A DNA stretch of 5,732 nucleotides from an uncultured Saprospiraceae bacterium. Lineage in GTDB: Bacteria > Bacteroidota > Bacteroidia > Chitinophagales > Saprospiraceae. This document shows, one piece after another, positions 1-5,732 of the stretch. The notes beneath the pieces were generated by a model that did not search any database, had not been told where the DNA came from, and saw only the letters and a list, made by a program, of their open reading frames with translations. The translations under genes and the position numbers were made by a program. How positions within the stretch are numbered: the first letter of the stretch is position 1; every line of letters begins with the position of its first letter. The stretch spans positions 1 through 5,732 of the forward strand of contig CAKZLT010000550.1 of assembly GCA_937127195.1 (NCBI GenBank), read 5' to 3'.

Positions 1-1
1 C

Positions 2-1117
2 AAAGGAGCCATCATTCAGCAACTCAAATCCTTAAACATCGAGATTATTGATGAAATTGAATTTGGTTTTCGATATGCTAAAAGTGCAACTATTATAGCT
101 ATAACAGGCAGCAATGGAAAAACAACTGTTACAGGTCTGACTCATCACGTTTTAAAAACGGCGGGACTAAACGCCCGACTAGGTGGAAATATTGGAATTT
201 CGTTTGCGAAGCAAGTTGCCGAGCTAGATAACTTAGAAAGTGTTGTATTTATCTTGGAAGTGAGTAGTTTTCAATTAGATTATTGCTCGACTTTTAGACC
301 AGACATTAGCATTTTAATCAATATCACGCCTGACCATTTGGATAGATATGATTATAAATTTGAGAATTACGTCGCTTCAAAATTTAGAATAACGCAAAGC
401 CAAACGGCTACGGATATTTTTATTTTTAATGAAAAAGACGAAGCAATAAACGCAGTATTGAAAAAGCCTTCTTTAGAAATAAATGCTAAAAAAATAGGCA
501 TTTCTAATATTTATAATAAAAAAGGCGCACTTGAAGTTGGTCAAAATATTTTTGACACCAACAAAATGAGCCTAAAAGGGCCTCACAATCACTTTAATGC
601 CGCTTGCGCCATTCGAGTGAGTCAACTTTTGGGATTACCCAAAGCAGCTATCGAAGAAGGATTAGCGACTTTCAAAAATGCACCACACAGGTTAGAATTA
701 ATTACCAATATCAATGGTATTGATTTTATCAACGATAGTAAAGCGACCAATATTGACTCGGCTTTTCAAGCCTTACGTGCCATGTCGCAACCCACTATTT
801 GGATAGCTGGCGGCACTGATAAAGGCAATGATTACAACGTTTTGGTGGATTTAGTCAAAGAAAAAGTAACCGCTTTGATTTGCCTTTGCGAAGATAGTTC
901 TAAACTATTGGCAGCATTTGAAGGCATTATTCCCATTATAAAAGAAACGAAAGATATAAAAGAAGCCGTTAAAATGGCTTACGAACTAGCTAATAAAGGC
1001 AATACCGTTTTGTTATCTCCTGCTTGTGCTAGTTTTGATTTATTTGATAATTATGTGGCTCGCGGCGATTTATTTCGTGAAGCCGTTTATAATTATCAAT
1101 TAATAATTAATAATTAA
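2..1117 (+). CDS. murD: UDP-N-acetylmuramoyl-L-alanine:D-glutamate ligase MurD (5' partial)
   Basis: This cytoplasmic ligase adds D-glutamate to UDP-MurNAc-L-alanine using ATP, the second amino-acid step of peptidoglycan precursor synthesis. The open frame enters from the window edge; 371 residues are visible, and roughly 75 N-terminal residues (most of the UDP-binding domain) lie outside, judging from the usual position of the P-loop. Visible in order (numbering from the first visible codon): ATP-binding GSNGKTT at 36-42; EVSSFQL at 86-92; NITPDHLDRY at 107-116, whose His matches the Mur-ligase metal/substrate His; ASKFRI around 127, whose Lys matches the carbamylated Lys of E. coli MurD; HNHFNAA at 195-201; HRLE at 229-232; INDSKATN at 243-250; LLSPACASFD at 337-346. 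The motif set is MurD-specific rather than MurC, E or F. The last residues (YQLIINN) are encoded by the TAATTAA repeat that also supplies the stop codon, an unusual tail. It is followed 145 bases later by ftsW, the standard Bacteroidota order. Confidence 0.97.
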   Translation, partial: KGAIIQQLKSLNIEIIDEIEFGFRYAKSATIIAITGSNGKTTVTGLTHHVLKTAGLNARLGGNIGISFAKQVAELDNLESVVFILEVSSFQLDYCSTFRPDISILINITPDHLDRYDYKFENYVASKFRITQSQTATDIFIFNEKDEAINAVLKKPSLEINAKKIGISNIYNKKGALEVGQNIFDTNKMSLKGPHNHFNAACAIRVSQLLGLPKAAIEEGLATFKNAPHRLELITNINGIDFINDSKATNIDSAFQALRAMSQPTIWIAGGTDKGNDYNVLVDLVKEKVTALICLCEDSSKLLAAFEGIIPIIKETKDIKEAVKMAYELANKGNTVLLSPACASFDLFDNYVARGDLFREAVYNYQLIINN

Positions 1118-1253
1118 TAATTACTTTTCTAAGTTGGTTATTAATTCGACGTCAGGCTTATTAGAAAAATATAGGCTATTTTTCACTAAAAATCAATTAA
1201 TTATGGCGATACTAAAAGCCAATTATTAATTGTTAATTATAAATTATTAATTA
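1089..1253. repeat. AT-rich inverted/tandem repeat element in the murD-ftsW spacer
   Basis: Bases 1089-1108 and 1221-1240 are inverted copies of each other, matching at 19 of 20 positions. Each arm is extended by further TAATTAA-like units: 1109-1123 continues the left arm and 1241-1253 adds another unit on the right. The arms enclose about 110 bases, which contain a smaller hairpin (1164-1184) and a weak intermediate pairing (GGCTT at 1155-1159 with AAGCC at 1216-1220). The left arm overlaps the last codons and the stop codon of murD; the right arm ends about 10 bases before the ftsW start. No ORF fits inside. It may be a small mobile palindromic element or simply drifted AT microsatellite sequence; low complexity makes some of the pairing expected by chance. 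Confidence 0.6.
1164..1184 (+). other. Small perfect hairpin inside the murD-ftsW spacer
   Basis: An 8-base arm (GAAAAATA) is followed by a 5-base loop (TAGGC) and its exact reverse complement (TATTTTTC). The stem is nearly all A-T and no separate T-run follows the 3' arm, so it is a poor intrinsic terminator. It lies near the centre of the larger inverted repeat and may just be the core of that element. Confidence 0.4.
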
Positions 1254-1262
1254 AAATAAACC

Positions 1263-2396
1263 ATGCTCTCAAGACTATTTGGACAACTGAAAGGAGATAG
1301 AGTCATTTGGATGGTAACATTATTGTTAGCATTATTTTCTCTATTAATCGTTTACAGTGCAACGGGTATTTTGGCGTACAAATATCAGGGTGGAAATACA
1401 GAGTATTATTTACTCAAACAGCTCGGAATGCTCGGATTTGGCGGCTTTATACTATATCTTGGTTATTTGATGCATTACAAACGATACAATTTGGCAGCAC
1501 CTTATTTGCTAGTCGTTGCGGGCGTTTTGCTATTTTACACCTTATTTTTTGGTACTGATATTAATCAAGCGCGGCGTTGGATAGAATTACCTGTAATTGG
1601 TATTACTTTTCAGACTTCCGACTTCGCCAAAATCGCTTTAATATTATATGTCGCAAGAGCAATTTCAGCCAAGCAAGAATACATCAAAAGCTACAAAGAA
1701 GCCTTTTTACCAATCATTGTTCCTGTTTTGGTTATTTGCGCGCTTATTGCGCCAGCCGACTTATCATCAGCAGCATTATTGTTTTTTACTTGTTTGATGT
1801 TAATGTTCATGGGACGAGTTGATGCTAAATATATTGGATTATTATTAGTCATGGGTGTTGTAGTATTTGCCTTTTTGATTATGGTCGGAAAAGCATTTCC
1901 AGAGTTTATACGGTCAGAAACATGGGCAAATCGACTCGGTGCGTTCGTGAATGCAGAGAATGAAGAATATATGCTTCACGTCAATCAGTCCAAAATCGCA
2001 ATAGCAAGAGGTGGCGTATTCGGGGTTGGTCCAGGAAATAGTATTCAAAGAAATTATTTGCCTCACCCCTATTCTGACTTCATTTATTCAATTATTATCG
2101 AAGAATACGGGTTATTTGGCGGTTTGGCGATAATGATGTTGTACTTAACGCTATTTATACGGTGTGTGCGGTTGGTCACTCGAAGCCCAAAAGCCTTCGG
2201 GGCAATGCTGGCATTAGGGCTAAGTCTGATATTGACACTTCAGGCATTAGCCAATATGGCGGTCGCAGTTCACTTAGTTCCCGTTACAGGGCTGACGCTC
2301 CCGCTCGTTAGTATGGGAGGAACTTCGACTATTTTTACTTGTGTGGCAATCGGAATGATATTAAGTGTGAGTAAGCATATTGAGAGTTCGCAATAG
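1263..2396 (+). CDS. ftsW: Septal peptidoglycan glycosyltransferase FtsW (SEDS family)
   Basis: This is a polytopic inner-membrane protein that polymerises lipid II into glycan strands at the division septum, working with the class B penicillin-binding protein FtsI. At 377 residues it is close to the usual family length, and about ten hydrophobic segments are evident (for example near 12-35, 52-72, 77-97, 148-183, 189-208, 280-300, 312-335 and 350-370). Family motifs: NQARRWI at 101-107; FQTSDFAK at 116-123; PADLSSA at 164-170; GVGPGNS at 254-260 followed by LPHPYSDFIY at 266-275, where Asp272 aligns with the catalytic Asp of SEDS enzymes; and PVTGLTLPLVSMGGTS at 340-355. The position between murD and a downstream murG favours FtsW over its elongation paralogue RodA. 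The ATG at 1263 gives a normal short cytoplasmic N-terminus before the first membrane segment; no Shine-Dalgarno is visible, as is normal in this phylum. Confidence 0.96.
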   Translation: MLSRLFGQLKGDRVIWMVTLLLALFSLLIVYSATGILAYKYQGGNTEYYLLKQLGMLGFGGFILYLGYLMHYKRYNLAAPYLLVVAGVLLFYTLFFGTDINQARRWIELPVIGITFQTSDFAKIALILYVARAISAKQEYIKSYKEAFLPIIVPVLVICALIAPADLSSAALLFFTCLMLMFMGRVDAKYIGLLLVMGVVVFAFLIMVGKAFPEFIRSETWANRLGAFVNAENEEYMLHVNQSKIAIARGGVFGVGPGNSIQRNYLPHPYSDFIYSIIIEEYGLFGGLAIMMLYLTLFIRCVRLVTRSPKAFGAMLALGLSLILTLQALANMAVAVHLVPVTGLTLPLVSMGGTSTIFTCVAIGMILSVSKHIESSQ

Positions 2397-2403
2397 TTTT
2401 TTT
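2378..2403 (+). terminator. Possible weak intrinsic terminator at the ftsW stop codon
   Basis: TATTG (2378-2382) and CAATA (2391-2395) can form a 5-base stem with an 8-base loop, followed after one G by seven T residues (2397-2403). The stem overlaps the last ftsW codons and the TAG stop. It has only one G-C pair, so it is weak; the T-run is its best feature. If real it would mark the end of the transcript before the accessory genes. Confidence 0.22.
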
Positions 2404-2495
2404 CAAAAATGACGCTACAAAACTTAAAATAAAGAACTTTTGTTAATCATTTTTTAAGAATAGTGAATAGTATTTTTTAATAAAAAACATATAAA

Positions 2496-2741
2496 ATGAT
2501 ACATTGGCAAGATAGAATAGATACTGACCCAAAAGTATTATTAGGTAAACCAATTATTAAAGGGACAAGACTTTCTGTCGAGTTTATTTTGGAAAGATTG
2601 GCGACAGGATGGAGTTTTGAAGAATTATTAGAAAATTATCCTCGACTAAATATTCTTGATATTCAAGCTGTTTTCGCTTACTCTTATGAAAGTATGAAAG
2701 ATGGAATGCTTTTTCAAACAACAAAAAAAGCTGCTTTGTAA
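2496..2741 (+). CDS. DUF433 family protein (VapB-like antitoxin family), no partner visible
   Basis: This 81-residue protein carries a whole DUF433 domain at about residues 4-67: RIDTDPKV at 7-14, the hallmark GKPIIKGTR at 17-25, the helix-turn-helix-like stretch VEFILERLATGWSFEELLENYP at about 28-49 and the final IQAVFAYSYES helix. Members of this family are small winged-helix-like proteins, often encoded next to a PIN-like (DUF5615) toxin and annotated as its antitoxin. Here no such partner exists: the next 110 bases hold no gene and the following gene encodes an SH3 protein. The remaining tail (68-81, ending KKAAL) is short and polar. The ATG at 2496 puts the domain at the expected place near the N-terminus. 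It lies 99 bases after ftsW and is not part of the usual dcw set. Domain assignment is firm; the biological role is inference, either an orphan antitoxin or a stand-alone DNA-binding regulator. Confidence 0.88.
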   Translation: MIHWQDRIDTDPKVLLGKPIIKGTRLSVEFILERLATGWSFEELLENYPRLNILDIQAVFAYSYESMKDGMLFQTTKKAAL

Positions 2742-2851
2742 ATTTCTAACTGAGATATTTAACCTAAATAAATCAAACTGACACGGTTTAAAAATTAAAA
2801 CATATTTATCAGCAGGTTTTTTACACAGACAAATCATTTAAAACTTGAATA

Positions 2852-3595
2852 ATGAAAAATATCATCCTAATTCTAATTTTTTCTGTTTTTTCAATGGCTT
2901 TTCAAACTTCAACGCAGCCCATTTCTGATAATGAAACTTATCATGTTATGGCAACAAGCGGTTTGAAAATGCGCGCTACTCCTAGCGGTAAAAAACTATT
3001 GACCATTCCTTATAATGGTAAAATAGAAAAAATAAATGATGGAAAATCTTATGGTGAATTGACTATAACAGAACTCAAAGACTTTAAAATAAAAGGAGAA
3101 TGGGTTAAAGTTCGCTACGATGGTCAAGAAGGGTTTGTCTTTAGTGGATTTTTGACACAATTTCCAATGCCTGACTTGAATATGAAAATGGATTGGGCGA
3201 AATATAAATCAGTTTTTGAAGCTTATTTAGCTCAATTTTTCAGACCCAAAGGAGGGAAGTTTAATAAAAGTTATTACACACTGAATAAAAAACAAGAATG
3301 TGGCTACTCGGTAGAATACGAAGAAGGTCACTTCTTTAGATACGAAGGTTGTAATGAAATCAGTGGTCAATATGACATTGAAATAGAAGGAATTACATTG
3401 GTTGAAGCTTATTTTATTATCAAGGCATTAGATTTGAATGATATAAAAAAAGCTAAAAGTAAACCTGTTGAATTATATAAATATGACGCTCTTCGTAAAA
3501 TTATTACCGAAGACCCTGGCGGCGCAGGTTGCTGGCTTTCTGCAAAGCAACGTAAGCGCAATAGCGTCATTATAGATATGACTTGTGGTTGCTAA
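2852..3595 (+). CDS. Predicted secreted protein with bacterial SH3 domain and unassigned C-terminal half
   Basis: This 247-residue protein begins with a short Lys-containing N-terminus and a hydrophobic segment at residues 4-16, consistent with a Sec signal peptide possibly cut after Ala16 (FSMA then FQ). There is no lipobox cysteine, so export to the periplasm or outside is more likely than lipid anchoring. Residues about 30-105 resemble a bacterial SH3 (SH3b) domain: YHVMATSGLKMRATPSGK, a beta-strand around LLTIPYNGKIEKI, then GEWVKVRYDGQEGFVFSGFL. Such domains commonly bind peptidoglycan or mediate protein contacts. Residues about 115-247 match no family I recognise; they contain five cysteines (150, 167, 227, 245, 247), the last two in a terminal CGC, plus DPGGAGCW at 221-228. 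Oxidised cysteines would fit a periplasmic location. The gene sits just upstream of murG, but nothing in the sequence shows a cell-wall enzymatic role. The start is set by the signal peptide. Gene reality is well supported; function is unknown. Confidence 0.85.
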   Translation: MKNIILILIFSVFSMAFQTSTQPISDNETYHVMATSGLKMRATPSGKKLLTIPYNGKIEKINDGKSYGELTITELKDFKIKGEWVKVRYDGQEGFVFSGFLTQFPMPDLNMKMDWAKYKSVFEAYLAQFFRPKGGKFNKSYYTLNKKQECGYSVEYEEGHFFRYEGCNEISGQYDIEIEGITLVEAYFIIKALDLNDIKKAKSKPVELYKYDALRKIITEDPGGAGCWLSAKQRKRNSVIIDMTCGC

Positions 3596-3598
3596 ATT

Positions 3599-3616
3599 GG
3601 TCGAATAGATTCGACC
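3599..3616. repeat. Perfect short palindrome between the SH3 gene and murG
   Basis: GGTCGAAT (3599-3606), a 2-base centre, then ATTCGACC (3609-3616): both arms are exact reverse complements. It starts 3 bases after the SH3 stop codon. A short run of four T residues follows 4 bases after the stem (GTACTTTTAT), so it could act as a weak terminator or RNA-stabilising hairpin; alternatively it is a dispersed REP-like repeat or a protein-binding operator. The structure is certain; the role is not. Confidence 0.65.
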
Positions 3617-3646
3617 GTACTTTTATCAAAAAACGACTAAAACTAT

Positions 3647-4744
3647 ATGAAAAATAAACGCATTATCATTAGCGGCGGCGGCACAGGCGGGCATATTTTC
3701 CCGGCCATTGCTATTGCAAATGCACTCAAAGCATTGGATAACTCAATAGAGATTCAATTCGTCGGTGCTAAAGGCAAAATGGAAATGGAGCGCGTTCCTA
3801 AAGCTGGTTATCCAATCGAAGGACTTTGGATAAGCGGTTTTCAGCGTCAATTGACGACTCGCAATTTGATGTTTCCATTTAAGTTGATAAGTAGCTGGTT
3901 TAAAGCATTTCGTATAGTTAGAAGTTTTAAACCTGATGCGGCAGTTGGAGTTGGAGGTTATGCAAGTGGTCCGACGCTAGATGTTGCGGCAAGGCTCGGT
4001 GTACCGACTTTGATACAAGAACAAAACTCGTATGCTGGCGTAACCAATCGCCTTTTGGCTAATAAAGTGACAAAGGTTTGTGTGGCGTATGAAGGCTTAG
4101 AACGATTTTTTCCAAAAGAAAAAATCATCTTCACTGGAAATCCTGTTAGGCAAGCAATTACAAAGATAGCAGGCAAAAGAGCCGAAGCAATCAAGCATTT
4201 TGGCTTGGATGAACATAAAAAAACAATCGTAGTGGTTGGTGGTAGCTTAGGCGCGCGCACGATTAACAACGCAATGGAAGCTGCTTTTGATTTGATTGCC
4301 AAAAATCAAGGTGTTCAAATCATCTGGCAAGCTGGTAAATTATATATCGACGAATTTGAGCAAAAAGAAACAGGTCAACTCCCGAATGTGAAGTTGACTA
4401 AATTCATTGATAAAATGGATTTGGCGTATGCCGCAGCGGATTTGATAATTTCGAGAGCTGGCGCAGCAACTATTTCTGAGTTGTGTTTGGTTGCAAAACC
4501 ATCAATTCTAGTACCTTCTCCGAATGTATCAGAAGACCATCAAACTCAAAATGCGATGGCTTTGGTTAATAAAAATGCTGCTGTTATGGTAAAAGATAGT
4601 GAAGCTGTCACAACTATGTTTCAAACAGCATTGGACTTATTGGACAATGAAAATCAACTAAATACTATTAGTAAAAATGTCGCAGCACTAGGTATGAAAA
4701 ATTCAGCAGAACGGATTGCAAAAGAAGTTTTGGAGATGATTTAG
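3647..4744 (+). CDS. murG: MurG, UDP-GlcNAc:lipid I N-acetylglucosaminyltransferase
   Basis: This peripheral membrane enzyme transfers GlcNAc from UDP-GlcNAc to lipid I, giving lipid II, the substrate of FtsW. The 365 residues match the usual length and two-lobed GT-B fold (GT28 family). N-terminal lobe: glycine-rich GGGTGGHIFPA at 10-20 with His16; GVGGYASGP at 101-109; QEQNSYAGVTNR at 124-135, with Asn127 matching the conserved active-site Asn. The basic/hydrophobic stretch around 74-95 (PFKLISSWFKAFRIVRS) fits the membrane-contact patch. C-terminal lobe: GNPVR at 164-168; GGSLGARTIN at 198-207; SRAGAATISEL at 269-279, with Glu278 in the uracil/ribose-binding position; and PSPNVSEDHQTQNA at 290-303, with the donor-sugar-binding glutamines. 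All key residues are present. The ATG at 3647 places the glycine-rich loop at its normal distance from the N-terminus. It is separated from ftsW by two accessory genes and from murC by a long hairpin. Confidence 0.97.
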   Translation: MKNKRIIISGGGTGGHIFPAIAIANALKALDNSIEIQFVGAKGKMEMERVPKAGYPIEGLWISGFQRQLTTRNLMFPFKLISSWFKAFRIVRSFKPDAAVGVGGYASGPTLDVAARLGVPTLIQEQNSYAGVTNRLLANKVTKVCVAYEGLERFFPKEKIIFTGNPVRQAITKIAGKRAEAIKHFGLDEHKKTIVVVGGSLGARTINNAMEAAFDLIAKNQGVQIIWQAGKLYIDEFEQKETGQLPNVKLTKFIDKMDLAYAAADLIISRAGAATISELCLVAKPSILVPSPNVSEDHQTQNAMALVNKNAAVMVKDSEAVTTMFQTALDLLDNENQLNTISKNVAALGMKNSAERIAKEVLEMI

Positions 4745-4745
4745 A

Positions 4746-4852
4746 TATTTCACGCGGAGATGCAAGAGAAGCAGAGTAAGAAGAGGTGTTATTTCATTTT
4801 TTATAAAAAAAACTCTCCTTACTCTGCTTCTCCCCGAACTCTGCGGGAAATA
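4746..4852. repeat. Long imperfect inverted repeat (hairpin element) filling the murG-murC gap
   Basis: Two 40-base arms, 4746-4785 and 4813-4852, are inverted copies matching at 32 of 40 positions by direct comparison, including an uninterrupted 15-base block (GAGAAGCAGAGTAAG at 4766-4780). The 27-base centre holds TTTTTT (4797-4802) opposite an A-run (4805-4812), which extends the fold. The left arm begins one base after the murG stop codon and the right arm ends 13 bases before the murC start, so the element occupies essentially the whole gap. The sequence style (CACGCGGAGATGCAAGAG and similar) recalls the CACGCAGAGACGCAGAG-type intergenic repeats I remember from Bacteroidota and other phyla. 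There is no T-run after the right arm, so it is not a classical terminator. No ORF is credible inside it. Confidence 0.85.
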
Positions 4853-4865
4853 AAAAAGACATAGA

Positions 4866-5732
4866 ATGAAACTGGAATTAATCAAAAAAATATATTTCGT
4901 AGGAATTGGCGGAATTGGGATGAGTGCCTTAGCGCGCTATTTTAATAGTCGAAAAGTCGAAGTTTATGGTTATGACAAAACCACTTCATCTCTAACGGAA
5001 CAGTTGGAAGCCGAAGGAATGTCTATTCATTATGAGGATGATGTGAGTCAAATTCCTAAGGGAATTGACTTGGTGGTTTATACACCTGCTGTTCCAAATT
5101 CACATACGGAATTGCAATATTTTTGGAATAATGACTATGAAGTACTCAAACGTGCTGCTGTTTTAGGCATCATTAGTCGTGGTATGAAAGCGATTGCAAT
5201 CGGTGGAACACACGGAAAAACAACGACTACTTCCATTACAACGCATATTTTAAAAACTTGCGGAATTGATTGCACTTCTTTTTTGGGAGGAATTGCAGAA
5301 AATTTCAAATCCAACTTCGTAGAAGGCACAAGCGAATGGTTTGTGGTAGAAGCTGATGAGTTTGACCGTTCATTTTTGCACCTCAATCCAGAAATATCGG
5401 CAGTTCTTTCGATGGATGCTGACCATTTGGATATTTATGGAGATGTGGACACGATGCACGAGACGTTTTCAGAATTTGTACACAAAACGAATGATAATGG
5501 TTTTATTTTATATAAAAATGATTTGCCGCTAAGGATAGAAAAAACATCTCAAAAACGATTGATTACCAATACTTTTGGTCATGAATCTGGGGAGTATCAG
5601 ATTAAAAATGTTCGCGTTGAACATGGATACTTTGTATTTGATGTGATTAGTCCTATTGAGAATATAGAAAATTTAGCTTTTACATTGCCAGGCAAACATA
5701 ACGCACTTAATGCCTTGGTTGGAATTGCGGTT
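4866..5732 (+). CDS. murC: UDP-N-acetylmuramate:L-alanine ligase MurC (3' partial)
   Basis: This cytoplasmic ATP-dependent ligase adds L-alanine to UDP-MurNAc, the first amino-acid step of the peptidoglycan stem peptide. The frame is open to the window edge, giving 289 residues of a protein that is usually about 450. N-terminal Rossmann-like UDP-sugar domain: GIGGIGMSALA at 13-23, GYDKT at 35-39, VYTPAVP at 71-77. Central ATPase domain: P-loop GTHGKTTTT at 114-122 (Lys118), FLGGI at 139-143, EADEFDRSF at 162-170, and DADHLDIYGD at 184-193 with the conserved metal/substrate His. LPGKHNALNAL at 274-284 marks the end of the central domain; the C-terminal substrate domain lies beyond the window. 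GTHGKTT, rather than GTNGKTT, and EADEFD identify MurC rather than the other Mur ligases. The ATG at 4866 is chosen because the Rossmann motif then begins at the normal distance. The leader is AT-rich with no clear Shine-Dalgarno sequence. Confidence 0.97.
   Translation, partial: MKLELIKKIYFVGIGGIGMSALARYFNSRKVEVYGYDKTTSSLTEQLEAEGMSIHYEDDVSQIPKGIDLVVYTPAVPNSHTELQYFWNNDYEVLKRAAVLGIISRGMKAIAIGGTHGKTTTTSITTHILKTCGIDCTSFLGGIAENFKSNFVEGTSEWFVVEADEFDRSFLHLNPEISAVLSMDADHLDIYGDVDTMHETFSEFVHKTNDNGFILYKNDLPLRIEKTSQKRLITNTFGHESGEYQIKNVRVEHGYFVFDVISPIENIENLAFTLPGKHNALNALVGIAV

Noticed and set aside
2..253. Possible start of MurD at the TTG at 254
   Set aside because: The upstream frame is open to the window edge and encodes the essential ATP-binding GSNGKTT motif, so the gene continues beyond the left edge and 254 is an internal Leu codon.
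1307..1822. Two short + strand open frames (1307-1558 and 1577-1822) inside ftsW
   Set aside because: They lie wholly within ftsW in another frame, show no family motifs and have shadow-like composition; ftsW itself is intact with all its motifs.
2058..2088. FtsW carries LPH rather than the LPE common in proteobacterial SEDS motifs
   Set aside because: LPHPYSDFIY is, from memory, the normal Bacteroidota form and the catalytic Asp is kept, so it is not a lesion.
2435..2442. AACTTTTG as a possible Bacteroidota -7 promoter element (consensus TAnnTTTG) upstream of the DUF433 gene
   Set aside because: It lacks the leading T, and no TTG-type -33 element lies at the right spacing, so it cannot be told from chance in AT-rich DNA. 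Other gaps give only equally weak matches (for example TACTTTTC at 1122-1129).
2418..2442. Imperfect pairing of CAAAACTT with AACTTTTG in the ftsW-DUF433 gap
   Set aside because: Only 7 of 8 positions pair, nearly all A-T, with no following T-run; expected by chance in such sequence.
2646..2837. Minus-strand open frame of 63 codons across the end of the DUF433 gene
   Set aside because: It is antisense to a well-supported DUF433 gene, is rich in Cys, Phe and Lys from reversed AT-rich sequence, and has no recognisable domain; it is not a toxin partner.
2742..2851. Gap between the DUF433 and SH3 genes examined for a toxin gene, RNA or terminator
   Set aside because: It holds stops in all useful frames; the only structure is a weak AAAAC...GTTTT pairing before a T-run at 2817-2822. 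Nothing could be supported.
3958..4302. Minus-strand open frame of 114 codons inside murG
   Set aside because: It is fully antisense to conserved murG coding sequence and has no recognisable motifs; a shadow of codon bias.
4703..5386. Minus-strand open frames at 4703-4885 and 5135-5386
   Set aside because: The first runs through the hairpin element between murG and murC; the second is antisense to the conserved MurC ATPase domain. Neither resembles a real protein.

Overview
The window is part of the division and cell-wall (dcw) gene cluster of an AT-rich bacterium, almost certainly a member of the Bacteroidota. Three things support this: the gene order murD-ftsW-murG-murC, the phylum-type motifs in FtsW (LPHPYSDFIY) and MurC (GIGGIGMSALA), and starts without a clear Shine-Dalgarno sequence in AT-rich leaders. 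I cannot place it below phylum from the sequence alone. All genes are on the + strand, and the window cuts murD at its 5' end and murC at its 3' end.

Layout: 2-1117 is the 3' part of murD. 1118-1262 is a spacer of TAATTAA-type repeats arranged as an inverted repeat, which also covers the murD stop codon. 1263-2396 is ftsW. 2496-2741 is a small DUF433 (VapB-like antitoxin family) gene. 2852-3595 encodes a predicted secreted protein with a bacterial SH3 domain and an unassigned C-terminal half. 3599-3616 is a short perfect palindrome. 3647-4744 is murG. 4746-4852 is a long imperfect hairpin that fills nearly the whole murG-murC gap. 4866 to the window end is the N-terminal two thirds of murC.

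The four core proteins act in one pathway. MurC and MurD add L-Ala and D-Glu to UDP-MurNAc in the cytoplasm. MurG makes lipid II at the inner face of the membrane. FtsW polymerises lipid II at the septum. The DUF433 and SH3 genes are not part of the usual cluster and sit between ftsW and murG, which are normally adjacent in this phylum, so they look like an accessory insertion.

The core genes look intact and ordinary. The points worth a second look are the two-gene interruption, the lone antitoxin-like gene, the unknown cysteine-containing C-terminal half of the SH3 protein, and the three structurally different inverted repeats in the gaps. I do not see convincing evidence of a wholly new system.
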